Positions 43,554-53,356 of a DNA stretch of 64,000 bases are shown here, in pieces. Origin of the DNA: Aromatoleum anaerobium (GTDB taxonomy: Bacteria; Pseudomonadota; Gammaproteobacteria; Burkholderiales; Rhodocyclaceae); contig NZ_WTVG02000040.1 in the NCBI RefSeq assembly GCF_012910705.2, positions 558,001 to 622,000 of the forward strand, given 5' to 3'. The notes under the pieces were generated by a model. The model worked only from the letters and a program-made list of their open reading frames with translations. It ran no database searches and was not told where the DNA came from. The stretch's first letter is position 1; the number at the start of each line of letters is the position of its first letter. The position numbers and the translations under genes are program-made.

Positions 43554-45476
43554 ATGACCATCTTCAATGCCTATCAGGCGCGATTCGAGGCAGCCCGCGA
43601 AGAAGAGATGTCGATCCAGGAGTATCTCGAGCTGTGCAAGTCGGACCGCTCGGCATATGCCACCTCCGCGGAACGGATACTGATGGCCATCGGGGAGCCC
43701 GAACTCGTGGACACGCGCGTCGACCCGCGGCGGTCACGCATCTTTTCCAACAAGATGCTCAAGCTGTATCCGGCCTTCCGTGACTTTTACGGCATGGAAG
43801 AGGTCATCGAGCACATCGTTTCCTACTTTCGTCACGCGGCGCAGGGACTGGAAGAGAAGAAACAGATCCTGTACCTGCTCGGTCCGGTCGGCGGCGGCAA
43901 GTCGTCGCTTGCCGAAAAACTGAAGTCGCTGATCGAAAAAGTGCCGTTCTATGCGATCAAGGGATCGCCGGTGCACGAGTCGCCGCTCGGTTTGTTCGAC
44001 GTGAACGAGGACGGCCGTCTGCTGGAAGACGACTTCGGCATCCCGAGCCGCTACGTCAACACGATCATGAGCCCCTGGGCGGTCAAGCGGCTGCATGAGT
44101 TCGGTGGCGACATCACCCGCTTCCGCGTCGTCAAGCTGCGCCCGTCAGTCCTCAAACAGATCGCGGTCGCGAAGACCGAACCCGGCGACGAGAACAATCA
44201 GGACATTTCTTCACTCGTCGGCAAAATCGACATTCGCAAGCTCGAGGAATATTCGCAGGACGACCCCGACGCGTACAGCTATTCGGGTGGCCTGTGCCTC
44301 GCCAACCGCGGCCTGCTCGAATTCGTCGAGATGTTCAAGGCGCCGATCAAGGTGCTGCATCCGCTGCTGACCGCGACGCAGGAAGGCAACTACAAGGGCA
44401 CCGAGGGCTTCGGCGCGATCCCGTTCGACGGCATCGTGATGGCGCACTCGAACGAATCGGAGTGGGTGGCGTTCAAGAACAACCGCAACAACGAAGCGTT
44501 CCTCGACCGCATCTACACGGTGAAAGTGCCGTACTGCCTGCGGGTGTCGGACGAGATACACATCTACGAGAAACTGCTTACCGAGAGTTCGCTCGCGGCC
44601 GCGCCGTGCGCGCCCGACACGCTGCGGATGATGGCGCAGTTCGCGACGCTGTCGCGGCTCAAGGAGCCCGAGAACTCGAGCATCTATTCGAAGATGCGGG
44701 TGTACGATGGCGAGAACCTCAAGGACACCGACCCGAAGGCGAAGAGCTACCAGGAATACCGCGACTACGCCGGCGTGGACGAGGGAATGACGGGTCTGTC
44801 CACGCGGTTCGCGTTCAAGGCACTGTCGAAGGTGTTCAACTTCGACCACCGTGAAGTCGCGGCCAACCCGGTGCACCTGATGTATGTACTGGAACAGCAG
44901 ATCGAACAGGAGCAGTACCCGCCCGAGGTCGAGGCCCGTTACATGGGCTTCATCAAGGAATTTCTTGCCCCGCGCTACGCCGAGTTCATCGGCAAGGAGA
45001 TCCAGACCGCTTATCTCGAGAGCTATTCGGAGTACGGCCAGAATATTTTCGACCGCTACGTGACCTACGCCGACTTCTGGATCCAGGACCAGGAATTCCG
45101 CGATCCCAATACCGGCGAGATCCTCGACCGTTCGGCGCTCAACGACGAACTCGAAAAGATCGAGAAGCCGGCGGGCATCAGCAATCCGAAGGATTTCCGC
45201 AACGAGGTGGTGAACTTCGTGCTGCGCGCACGGGCCAAGAACGATGGCAAGAATCCGAGCTGGACGAGCTACGAGAAACTGCGCGCGGTCATCGAGAAGA
45301 AGATGTTCTCGAATACCGAGGAACTGCTGCCGGTCATCAGCTTCAACGCGAAGGCAAGCGGCGACGAGCAGAAGAAGCACCAGGACTTCGTCAACCGGAT
45401 GATCGAAAAGGGCTATACCGAGAAGCAGGTCCGCCTGCTGTGCGAATGGTATCTGCGGGTCCGCAAGTCGTCGTAA
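43554..45476 (+). CDS. prkA: PrkA-family serine protein kinase (YeaG-like)
   Basis: A 640-residue kinase of the YeaG/PrkA family: N-terminal AAA-like module with P-loop GPVGGGKSSL (about residues 108-117), central PrkA AAA region, and C-terminal kinase-like domain ending in a Lys/Arg-rich stretch. In enterobacteria YeaG acts with YeaH in stationary-phase and nitrogen-starvation adaptation. I start at 43554 because AAGGGAG lies eight bases before it; an ATG six codons upstream overlaps that ribosome site. It heads a three-gene operon with the YeaH- and SpoVR-type genes. Confidence 0.95.
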   Translation: MTIFNAYQARFEAAREEEMSIQEYLELCKSDRSAYATSAERILMAIGEPELVDTRVDPRRSRIFSNKMLKLYPAFRDFYGMEEVIEHIVSYFRHAAQGLEEKKQILYLLGPVGGGKSSLAEKLKSLIEKVPFYAIKGSPVHESPLGLFDVNEDGRLLEDDFGIPSRYVNTIMSPWAVKRLHEFGGDITRFRVVKLRPSVLKQIAVAKTEPGDENNQDISSLVGKIDIRKLEEYSQDDPDAYSYSGGLCLANRGLLEFVEMFKAPIKVLHPLLTATQEGNYKGTEGFGAIPFDGIVMAHSNESEWVAFKNNRNNEAFLDRIYTVKVPYCLRVSDEIHIYEKLLTESSLAAAPCAPDTLRMMAQFATLSRLKEPENSSIYSKMRVYDGENLKDTDPKAKSYQEYRDYAGVDEGMTGLSTRFAFKALSKVFNFDHREVAANPVHLMYVLEQQIEQEQYPPEVEARYMGFIKEFLAPRYAEFIGKEIQTAYLESYSEYGQNIFDRYVTYADFWIQDQEFRDPNTGEILDRSALNDELEKIEKPAGISNPKDFRNEVVNFVLRARAKNDGKNPSWTSYEKLRAVIEKKMFSNTEELLPVISFNAKASGDEQKKHQDFVNRMIEKGYTEKQVRLLCEWYLRVRKSS

Positions 45477-45530
45477 GCGACATCCCGCCCGGCGCGCACC
45501 GCCGGGCGGAGTCCAACACGGGAGGAATTC

Positions 45531-46799
45531 ATGACCCGCATCATCGATCGACGGTTTGACAGCAAGAAGAAAAGCGCGGTCAATCGCCAGCGCTTCATGC
45601 GCCGCTTCAAGCAGCAGATTCGCCGCGCGGTCAGCGATGCGATCCAGGATCGTTCGATCCGCGATCTGGACAACGGCGAACAGATATCGATCCCGTCGAA
45701 GGATCTGAGCGAACCGCAATTCCAGCACGGCCGCGGCGGCGTGTGGGAGCAGGTCTTTTCGGGCAACGATCAATTCTCGAGCGGCGACCTGATCAACCGC
45801 CCGCCGGCGGGCGGCGGCGGGGGCCGCGGCCAGGGCAAGGCCAGCAACGAGGGCGAAGGCGAGGATGACTTCGTCTTCCACCTGTCGCGCGAGGAGTTCC
45901 TCGACATTTTCTTCGACGACCTCGCGTTGCCGAACCTGATCCGCACGCAGCTGGCCAAGATCACCGACTACAAGACCCAGCGGGCCGGTTTCACCGCCGA
46001 CGGCTCGCCGGCGAACATCAACATCATCCGCTCGATGCGCGGAGCGCTGGGGCGCCGGCTGGCGCTCGGTTCCCCGTTTACGACGCGGCTGCGGGAACTG
46101 CAGAAGGAACTGGATGCAGTCATCGAGGCCTGCGGCGAAGACAGCCCGGAAGCGATCGCGCTGCGGGAGGAAATCGCCCGCGTGCGGGCGAAGATCGAGG
46201 CGATCCCGTTCATCGACAGCTTCGACCTGCGCTACAACAACCGCATCAAGGTGCCGAAGCCGACGACGCAGGCGGTGATGTTCTGCGTGATGGATGTCTC
46301 CGGCTCGATGGACGAAGAGAAGAAGGCCACCGCAAAGCGCTTCTTCATGCTGCTCTATCTGTTCCTGAATCGCACCTACGAGCACATCGAGGTGGTGTTC
46401 ATCCGTCACCACACGATCGCCAAGGAAGTGGACGAGGATGAGTTCTTTCACTCGCGCGAGTCGGGCGGCACGGTCGTGTCGAGCGCGCTCAAGCTGATGC
46501 ACGAAGTCATCGCTTCGCGTTACGCGCGCGGCAACTGGAACATCTATGGTGCCCAGGCTTCCGACGGGGACAACTGGGACAACGATTCGCCGATCTGTCG
46601 TGAGCTGCTCGACACCCAGATCCTGCCCTACTGCCAATACTTCGCGTACATCGAGATCACTCCCGGCGAACCGCAGAACCTCTGGCGCGAATACGAGAAA
46701 CTGATGGGGGCCCACAAGAACTTCGCGATGCAGAGAATCGAAGCGCCGGCCGACATCTATCCGGTATTCCGCGAACTGTTCAAGAAGACGCTTGCATGA
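45531..46799 (+). CDS. YeaH/YhbH-family protein (DUF444)
   Basis: A 422-residue DUF444 protein. It opens with the basic region TRIIDRRFDSKKKSAVNRQR, has a Gly-rich linker near residues 88-100 (PPAGGGGGRGQG), and a von Willebrand A-like half with FCVMDVSGSMDEEKK (about 248-262), in which the Asp-x-Ser-x-Ser metal site is intact. It works with PrkA/YeaG in stress adaptation in studied bacteria. GGAGG precedes the ATG, and the stop overlaps the next gene's ATG. Confidence 0.95.
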   Translation: MTRIIDRRFDSKKKSAVNRQRFMRRFKQQIRRAVSDAIQDRSIRDLDNGEQISIPSKDLSEPQFQHGRGGVWEQVFSGNDQFSSGDLINRPPAGGGGGRGQGKASNEGEGEDDFVFHLSREEFLDIFFDDLALPNLIRTQLAKITDYKTQRAGFTADGSPANINIIRSMRGALGRRLALGSPFTTRLRELQKELDAVIEACGEDSPEAIALREEIARVRAKIEAIPFIDSFDLRYNNRIKVPKPTTQAVMFCVMDVSGSMDEEKKATAKRFFMLLYLFLNRTYEHIEVVFIRHHTIAKEVDEDEFFHSRESGGTVVSSALKLMHEVIASRYARGNWNIYGAQASDGDNWDNDSPICRELLDTQILPYCQYFAYIEITPGEPQNLWREYEKLMGAHKNFAMQRIEAPADIYPVFRELFKKTLA

Positions 46800-48334
46800 A
46801 ACGTGCCGCCGTGAAAAAGCTCAAAGAGCTACCCGCGACCTCCGAATGGACGTTCGAGGCGATCGACACCTACCACACTGAAATCGCACGGGTTGCCGGC
46901 GAATTCGGCCTCGATGTATACCCGCCGCAGATCGAGCTGATCACCGCCGAGCAGATGATGGATGCCTATGCGTCCGTGGGCATGCCGGTGAATTATCACC
47001 ACTGGTCTTTCGGCAAGCACTTCCTGACGACAGAAAAGGGCTATCGGCGCGGCCAGATGGGTCTCGCGTACGAAATCGTCATCAACTCCAACCCCTGCAT
47101 CGCGTACCTGATGGAGGAGAACACGCTGACGATGCAGGCGCTGGTGATCGCCCACGCGGCTTATGGCCACAACAGCTTCTTCAAGGGCAATTACCTCTTC
47201 CGCACCTGGACCAACGCCGACGCAATCGTCGACTACCTGATCTTCGCGCGGCATTACATCGCCGAATGCGAGGAGCGCCACGGCGAGGAAGAAGTCGAAC
47301 TGCTGCTCGATTCGTGCCATGCGCTGATGAACCTGGGGGTGGACCGCTACAAGCGCCCGCCGAAACTCTCGCTGGCGAAGGAGAAACTGCGCCAGAGCGA
47401 ACGCACCGAATATCTGCAGAGCCAGGTGAACGAGTTGTGGCGGACCTTGCCGGTTCATGAAGCCAAGCCCGGCCGGGCGTCGCGGCCACGCTTCCCGCCC
47501 GAACCCGAGGAGAACCTGCTGTATTTCGTCGAGAAGCACGCGCCGCTCCTCGAACCCTGGCAGCGCGAGATCGTGCGCATCGTGCGCAAGATCGCGCAGT
47601 ACTTCTTTCCTCAACGCCAGACGCAGGTCATGAACGAAGGCTGGGCGTGCTTCTGGCACTACACGCTCCTCAACCGGCTGTACGACGAGGGGTTGCTGGC
47701 CGACAGCTTCATGCTCGAATTCCTCCAGTCGCACACCAACGTGGTGTATCAACCCGCCTATAACGAGCGCTGGTACAACGGCATCAACCCCTACGCGCTG
47801 GGTTTCATGATGTGGCAGGACATCCGCCGCATCTGTGAATCGCCGACGGAAGAGGATCGGGCCTGGTTTCCGGACATCGCCGGCAGCGACTGGCGCGAGA
47901 CCCTCGATTTCGCGATGAAGAACTTCAAGGACGAGAGCTTCGTCGCCCAGTATCTGTCCCCGAAGGTGATCCGTGATCTCCGGCTGTTTGCGATTCTCGA
48001 CGACGAGCACGAGTCCAAGCTCAAGGTGTCGGCGATACACGACGAGCGCGGTTATCGTCGCGTGCGCGAGATCCTGTCCGACCAGTACAACCTCGGCAGC
48101 CGCGAGCCGAACATCCAGGTCTGGAACGTGGATCTGCGGGGCGACCGCTCGTTGACATTGCGCCACCAGGAATACCGGCGCCGGCCCCTCGGCGGCACCA
48201 TTGACGAAGTCATGAAACACATGGCGCGACTGTGGGGGTTCACCGTACGCCTCGAGACGCAGCATGAGGACGGCAGCATCGAACTCGTGCAGGAGACGAG
48301 GATCGAGAAGCGCCGCGGTCATCCGGACAACTGA
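46796..48334 (+). CDS. SpoVR-family protein (YcgB-like)
   Basis: A 512-residue SpoVR/YcgB protein with the family sequences HWSFGKHF (about 63-70), AHAAYGHNSFFKGN (about 121-134) and the later NEGWACFWHY (about 280-289). Named for a role in Bacillus spore cortex formation, it is conserved in non-sporulating proteobacteria beside PrkA and YeaH, where its role is unknown. Its ATG overlaps the YeaH stop codon, so translation is coupled. Confidence 0.95.
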   Translation: MKRAAVKKLKELPATSEWTFEAIDTYHTEIARVAGEFGLDVYPPQIELITAEQMMDAYASVGMPVNYHHWSFGKHFLTTEKGYRRGQMGLAYEIVINSNPCIAYLMEENTLTMQALVIAHAAYGHNSFFKGNYLFRTWTNADAIVDYLIFARHYIAECEERHGEEEVELLLDSCHALMNLGVDRYKRPPKLSLAKEKLRQSERTEYLQSQVNELWRTLPVHEAKPGRASRPRFPPEPEENLLYFVEKHAPLLEPWQREIVRIVRKIAQYFFPQRQTQVMNEGWACFWHYTLLNRLYDEGLLADSFMLEFLQSHTNVVYQPAYNERWYNGINPYALGFMMWQDIRRICESPTEEDRAWFPDIAGSDWRETLDFAMKNFKDESFVAQYLSPKVIRDLRLFAILDDEHESKLKVSAIHDERGYRRVREILSDQYNLGSREPNIQVWNVDLRGDRSLTLRHQEYRRRPLGGTIDEVMKHMARLWGFTVRLETQHEDGSIELVQETRIEKRRGHPDN

Positions 48335-48480
48335 CGGGCACACGGACAGGGCCCGCTGCGAGGAGCAGAGCACGCGGCGGCCTGCCGAACCTTTGCAACG
48401 TCGCAGGAATCACCCGCCACGCATCATCGACAAATCCCCGGGCGGTAGAATCGGGTCTTTCCCTTGTCATCGGAGACCCC

Positions 48481-49986
48481 ATGTTCCAGCCGCCCAGTCC
48501 GATCTATCCGGTCGCCGGCATCCGCACCATCGAAGCGCGCGTCGCACCGCTCGCCCAGCCAACGCTGATGGAGCGGGCTGGCCGCGCGGCGGCGGAAGAA
48601 GCCGTGCGCCTGACGCAGGACCGTGCAGGACACGTGCTTATCGTGTGCGGGCCGGGTAACAACGGCGGCGACGGGCTGGTCATGGCCCGCCGGCTCCTGC
48701 AGGCCGGGCGGCCGGTGACGGTGGCGTTTGCCGAAGATCCGCGCAGTCTGCCGCCCGACGCCGCGGCGGCGTTCACCGCGTGGCGTGCGGCCGGCGGTGA
48801 AACGGTTTCGGACTTTCCCGGCGCGCCGGCGAACGGCTGGGCACTCGTCGTCGACGCGCTGTTCGGTATCGGCCTGCGCCGGCCGGTCGAAGGCCGCTAC
48901 GCGCGCTGGATCGACACGATGAACGCGCAGCAGGCACCGCGGCTCGCGATCGACATCCCGAGCGGCCTCGACGCCGACACCGGCGCAATCCTCGGCACGG
49001 TGTTCCAGGCGACCGCAACGCTGACCTTCATCGCGCTCAAGCCCGGCCTGCTCACGCTCGACGGGCCGGACTACGCCGGCACGGTGCACGTCCATCGGCT
49101 CGACATCGACCCCGCGGCCTGGCTTTCGCCGCCGGGATTCGAGATCCGCCCCGCGATGATGCGGGAGTTCATGCGGCCGCGACGGCAAAACACGCACAAA
49201 GGCAGCTATGGCGACGTCGGCATCATCGGCGGCGCACCGGGGATGACCGGCGCAGCGCTGCTCGCCGGCCGGGCAGCGCTGAAACTCGGCAGCGGGCGGG
49301 TGTATGTCGGCCTCGTCGACGATCACGCGCTCCCGGTCGACCACACCCAGCCCGAGCTGATGCTGAAGCGGCCGGAGCAGGTTCTCGAACAGGCCAGCGT
49401 CCTCGCGCTCGGACCCGGCCTGGGCACCAGCGCAACCGCTCTTGCGCTGCTCGAGGGTGCGGTCGGATCCGATCGCCCCCTGCTGCTCGATGCCGACGCG
49501 CTCAACCTGCTGGCCGACGCGCCACACCTGAAAGCGCAGGTCGCCGCACGCGAGGCCCCGACCTTGCTCACTCCCCATCCCGGCGAGGCTGGTCGACTCC
49601 TCGGCATCGGCACCGCTCACGTGCAAGCTGACCGCGTTGCCTCCGCGCTCGAACTGTCGACGCGCTTTCGCGCCGACATCGTGCTCAAGGGCGGCGGCAG
49701 CGTCCTTGCGACAACGACAGGACAATGGTTCATCAACACCACCGGCCATCCCGGCATGGCGAGCGCCGGTATGGGAGATGTGCTGACCGGCCTGATCGCC
49801 AGCCTGCTCGCCCAAGGCTGGCCCGCCCGGTCGGCGCTGCTTGCGGCGGTGCATCTGCATGGTGCGGCGGCCGATCGCCTTGCCCGCGAAGGCATCGGGC
49901 CGATCGGACTGACCGCGAGCGAAGTCGCCGAGGCCGCGCGCGGCGTATTCAACGGCTGGATCGTGAAGGCCGCCCGGGGGCGCTGA
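48481..49986 (+). CDS. nnr: Bifunctional NAD(P)H-hydrate epimerase/dehydratase
   Basis: A 501-residue fusion. Residues 1-215 are the YjeF_N epimerase domain (VCGPGNNGGDGLVMARRL about 57-74), and residues 225-495 the ribokinase-like ADP-dependent dehydratase (KGSYGDVGIIGGAPGMTGAA about 240-259; HPGMASAGMGDVLTGLIA near the C-terminus). Together they repair hydrated, inactive NADH and NADPH. The usual GGTGDVL loop reads AGMGDVL here, a conservative variant. GGAGA precedes the ATG. The gene appears to be monocistronic. Confidence 0.95.
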   Translation: MFQPPSPIYPVAGIRTIEARVAPLAQPTLMERAGRAAAEEAVRLTQDRAGHVLIVCGPGNNGGDGLVMARRLLQAGRPVTVAFAEDPRSLPPDAAAAFTAWRAAGGETVSDFPGAPANGWALVVDALFGIGLRRPVEGRYARWIDTMNAQQAPRLAIDIPSGLDADTGAILGTVFQATATLTFIALKPGLLTLDGPDYAGTVHVHRLDIDPAAWLSPPGFEIRPAMMREFMRPRRQNTHKGSYGDVGIIGGAPGMTGAALLAGRAALKLGSGRVYVGLVDDHALPVDHTQPELMLKRPEQVLEQASVLALGPGLGTSATALALLEGAVGSDRPLLLDADALNLLADAPHLKAQVAAREAPTLLTPHPGEAGRLLGIGTAHVQADRVASALELSTRFRADIVLKGGGSVLATTTGQWFINTTGHPGMASAGMGDVLTGLIASLLAQGWPARSALLAAVHLHGAAADRLAREGIGPIGLTASEVAEAARGVFNGWIVKAARGR

Positions 49987-50065
49987 AGTCAGTGCCCTTG
50001 ATGCGATGTCGGAAGCGCGCCCGGTGCACTGCTAGAATCGGCGTTCGTCCCGACCTCCGCCCTTC

Positions 50066-51316
50066 ATGCCGCAAATCAGTGTCAATCGCCTCCAGCCCGG
50101 AATATTTGTCTCGCTCTCGGGCCATGGATGGATGAAACACCCGTTCCTGCTGAACCGGTTCTGCCTTTCGAGCGAGCGGCAGATCCAGGCGATGCGCGAA
50201 ATGGGGATCGTCGCGGTCGAGTGGGACCCTGCGCGCAGTACCGTCGCCCCGCTCCCCGAATGCCCTGCCGGAAGTGCCAGCGCGCCGGAGCCGGATTTCG
50301 GTCGTGCGGCGCTGGCCGGCATGCAGGACGAAAAACGCGTGCGTCTCGAGCGGGTGCGACATCAGCGCGAAGGCTTGGCGCGTCGGGAACGGCAGTTCGA
50401 ACAGCAGACCGTCGTGGCGGGCGACATCTTCCGCTCCCTGCTCGCCCGCCCGCAGGACGCGCACCGCCACGCTTGCGCGCTGGTTGGCGGGATCGTCGAA
50501 AACCTGCTCGGTACCGAGAACATGGTCATCCATCTCGTCAGCCAGAAGAGCCGCGAAGGCGGTCTCGCCTTTCACGCGCTGAACGTGATGGGCCTTTCGC
50601 TGATGCTGGGCAAAACGCTGCGGCTGCCGGACGAGGACATGAGGCACCTCGGCCTCGGTGCCCTCCTTCACGACGTGGGCAAGCAGGACATCCCGCCGCG
50701 CATTCTGCGCAGCACTCAGCGCACGGCGCCGGAAGAGGAATTCTACCGGGCACACGTCGGCTACGGCATCAAGGCGGTCAGTGCGCTGCGCGCGTTGCCC
50801 GTGCCGGTCAGGAACATCATCGCCTGCCATCACGAGCATTGCGACGGCAGCGGATTTCCAAACCGCCTCGTGGCGGAAAGGATTCCCCGTCTCGCCCGCA
50901 TTGCAGCGATCGCGAATCGCTACGACAACCTGTGCAATCCGTTCGACCTGCGCGAAGCGAAGGCGCCGGCCGAAGCGCTGCGGCAGATGTACCGCAACGA
51001 GGCCGCCCGCTATGACCGGCAGATGGTGGAACTGTTCATCAAGACACTCGGAGTTTACCCGCCGGGGACTTTTGTCGCCTTGTCGAACGGCAGTGTCGGC
51101 ATGGTCGTCGAAACCAACGTCGCCGACCTGCTCCACCCGCTGGTGATGCTGTACGACCCGGACATTCCGCGCTCGGAGGCACTGCTGATCGACCTGCGCG
51201 ACGCCGAACTGAGCATCGAATCGGCATTGAGCGCCGCCAAGCTTCCGGTCGAAACCGTCGAATACCTCGCCCCTCGCGGTCGTCTCGACTACCTTGTCGA
51301 AGGCAGCAGGAATTAG
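50066..51316 (+). CDS. HD-GYP domain protein (probable c-di-GMP phosphodiesterase)
   Basis: A 416-residue protein: DUF3391-like N-terminal domain (1-100), then an HD-GYP domain (about 160-360) with the metal pair H202-D203 (LLHDVGKQDIP), HHE at 255-257 and D260 in HCDGSGFP. The GYP signature itself reads GFP (Phe264). Such proteins hydrolyse cyclic di-GMP in the cytoplasm and so influence motility and biofilm. No membrane segment. The ribosome site is weak, so the start could be a little different. Confidence 0.9.
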   Translation: MPQISVNRLQPGIFVSLSGHGWMKHPFLLNRFCLSSERQIQAMREMGIVAVEWDPARSTVAPLPECPAGSASAPEPDFGRAALAGMQDEKRVRLERVRHQREGLARRERQFEQQTVVAGDIFRSLLARPQDAHRHACALVGGIVENLLGTENMVIHLVSQKSREGGLAFHALNVMGLSLMLGKTLRLPDEDMRHLGLGALLHDVGKQDIPPRILRSTQRTAPEEEFYRAHVGYGIKAVSALRALPVPVRNIIACHHEHCDGSGFPNRLVAERIPRLARIAAIANRYDNLCNPFDLREAKAPAEALRQMYRNEAARYDRQMVELFIKTLGVYPPGTFVALSNGSVGMVVETNVADLLHPLVMLYDPDIPRSEALLIDLRDAELSIESALSAAKLPVETVEYLAPRGRLDYLVEGSRN

Positions 51317-51405
51317 GAAACCGGGGGACGGTAAATACCGCGCCCGTGCTTCGATCCGGAACTTCCGGGTTTCGTCTGCCCCCACAATAATCGAGCCCCC
51401 ACCCC

Positions 51406-52398
51406 ATGTCCGACACTCACCCCCATGCGCTGCGCAGCATCATGCTGCTCCTCGGTGCGCTGTTCCTGTTCGTGCTCCTCGATGCCACCGCCAAACGCCT
51501 CGCCGCGACCTACCCGGTCCCGATGCTGGTGTGGGCGCGCTACGCGCTGCACTTCCTGCTGATGGTGGTGTTCCTGGCGCCGTCGATGCGCCTGAAGCTC
51601 ATCACGACGAAGCGGCCGGGACGACAGATCGTTCGCGCCACCTGTCTGCTCGCCGTGACCTTCTTCAATATCGCCGCGCTGCAGGTGATGCCGCTGGCCG
51701 AGACGACCGCGATCGTCTTTGCCGCGCCGCTGATGGTCACGCTGATGGCCGGACCACTGCTTGGCGAACGCATCGGCCCGCTGCGCTGGGTGGCCGTCGT
51801 GACCGGTTTCATCGGCGTCCTGCTGATTGCCCGCCCCGGCGGCGCGCTGGTGGCCGAAGGCGTCGCCCTCGCCCTCGGGGCGGCCGTGAGCTACGCGGCC
51901 TACCAGATTCTGACCCGCCAGCTTTCCCCGACCGAAACCCCCGTCAACATGCTGTTCTACACGGCGCTGGTCGGCACCGGCGTCATGAGCCTCGCGCTGC
52001 CGTGGTTGTGGGAGGGCCCGATGCCCGGACCGCTCGATGCGCTGCTGATCGCCTCGCTCGGGATCTACGGCGGCTGCGGGCATTTCCTGCTGATCCGCGC
52101 GTTCCGCGACGCCCCGGCTTCGATGTTGTCGCCGATCCTGTACGTGCAGCTGCTGTGGGCGACCCTGATCGGCTGGTTCGGCTTCGGCCAACTGCCGGAT
52201 GGCTGGGGACTGGCCGGCATCCTGACGATCGGCGGCGCAGGGGTGCTGATCGCCATCGACGGTCGCCGCGCCGCGCAGCGCCGACAGGAGGCGCTTGTCA
52301 CGGCGGCCGAACCGGCGTCCGGGACAAACGAGATTCGCGCCATCGAAGGGACGGAACCGCTAGAATCCCCGCTCCACTTCGAAGGCCGACGCCAATGA
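51406..52398 (+). CDS. EamA/DMT-family transporter
   Basis: A 330-residue membrane protein with ten helices in two EamA repeats (about 10-140 and 155-290); the repeat end AETTAIVFAAPLMVTLMAGP and the mid-protein LGAAVSYAAYQILTR are typical. Drug/metabolite transporters of this class move amino acids, nucleotides or related compounds; the substrate is unknown. The C-terminal 35 residues are soluble. The stop overlaps the nadC ATG, so the two are co-translated. Confidence 0.9.
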   Translation: MSDTHPHALRSIMLLLGALFLFVLLDATAKRLAATYPVPMLVWARYALHFLLMVVFLAPSMRLKLITTKRPGRQIVRATCLLAVTFFNIAALQVMPLAETTAIVFAAPLMVTLMAGPLLGERIGPLRWVAVVTGFIGVLLIARPGGALVAEGVALALGAAVSYAAYQILTRQLSPTETPVNMLFYTALVGTGVMSLALPWLWEGPMPGPLDALLIASLGIYGGCGHFLLIRAFRDAPASMLSPILYVQLLWATLIGWFGFGQLPDGWGLAGILTIGGAGVLIAIDGRRAAQRRQEALVTAAEPASGTNEIRAIEGTEPLESPLHFEGRRQ

Positions 52399-53243
52399 AT
52401 CTGTCACAACAGCTACGCATCGAAATCCAGCGCAACGTTGCCGCCTCGCTGGCGGAAGATGTTGGCACGGGCGACCTCACCGCGCGTCTGATCCCGTGGG
52501 AAACCGACGCACGCGGCCGCGTCATCACGCGCGAGGCGGCGGTCCTGTGCGGCACCGCGTGGTTCGACGCCGCATTCGAGGTGCTGAGCCCCGCCGCCGC
52601 GGTTGTCTGGCACGTCCGCGACGGCGACCGGATCGAACCGGGCCAGGTGCTGTGCGAAGTCGTCGCAAGCGCTCGCGTGCTGCTCACCGCCGAGCGCACC
52701 GCGTTGAATTTTCTGCAGTTGCTTTCAGCGACCGCGACTGCGACGCGGCGTTTCGTCGATGCGATCGCCGGCACCCGCGCGAAGATCGTCGACACCCGCA
52801 AGACCCTGCCCGGCCTGCGCCTCGCGCAGAAATACGCCGTGACGGTCGGCGGCGGCGTGAACCACCGCGTCGGACTCTACGACGGCATCTTGGTCAAGGA
52901 AAACCACATCATCGCCGCCGGCAGCATCGCCCGCGTCATTGAGCAGGCCCAGGCGATCGCGCCGTCGAACGTGTTCATCGAGATCGAGGTCGAGACGCTC
53001 GAAGAGCTCCATGAAGCGCTCGACGCCGGTGCGAAGATGATCCTGCTCGACAACATGAGCCTCGAGACGATGCGCGAAGCCGTGCGCATCGCCGACGGGC
53101 GCGCCGAACTCGAAGCATCGGGCGGGGTGAATCTCGAAAAAGTGCGCGCGATCGCCGAAACGGGCGTGGACCGGATTTCGATCGGCAGCCTGACGAAGGA
53201 CGTCCGGGCGATCGACCTGTCGCTGCGTCACGTCGAGGAATGA
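52395..53243 (+). CDS. nadC: Nicotinate-nucleotide diphosphorylase (carboxylating)
   Basis: A 282-residue quinolinate phosphoribosyltransferase: N-terminal cap domain with EDVGTGDLTARLIP (about 20-33), the barrel with the substrate-binding DTRKTLPGLRLAQKYAV (about 135-151) and the late GVDRISIGSLTKD loop. It makes nicotinate mononucleotide from quinolinate in NAD synthesis. The ATG overlaps the stop of the DMT transporter gene (ATGA). nadA and nadB are not in the window. Confidence 0.96.
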   Translation: MNLSQQLRIEIQRNVAASLAEDVGTGDLTARLIPWETDARGRVITREAAVLCGTAWFDAAFEVLSPAAAVVWHVRDGDRIEPGQVLCEVVASARVLLTAERTALNFLQLLSATATATRRFVDAIAGTRAKIVDTRKTLPGLRLAQKYAVTVGGGVNHRVGLYDGILVKENHIIAAGSIARVIEQAQAIAPSNVFIEIEVETLEELHEALDAGAKMILLDNMSLETMREAVRIADGRAELEASGGVNLEKVRAIAETGVDRISIGSLTKDVRAIDLSLRHVEE

Positions 53244-53315
53244 GGGCCGCTTCGGGTTAGACAGATCCGGACCAGAGCAGCCGCCCTCCACACCGGGCAC
53301 GGACTGCCCAACAAG

Positions 53316-53342
53316 GGCCGCGACGGACTCCCGTTCGCGGCC
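53316..53342. terminator. Hairpin between convergent nadC and thrC
   Basis: GGCCGCGA (53316-53323) pairs with TCGCGGCC (53335-53342) around an 11-base loop, about 70 bases after nadC and just beyond the thrC stop codon. It lacks a long T-run, so a bidirectional stop function is plausible but not certain. Confidence 0.45.
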
Positions 53343-53356
53343 TCCCTCTGCCGGCG

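Noticed and set aside
44211-46715. 834-codon frame antisense to prkA and the YeaH-type gene
   Set aside because: The opposite strand carries conserved family proteins with ribosome sites; this frame has none.
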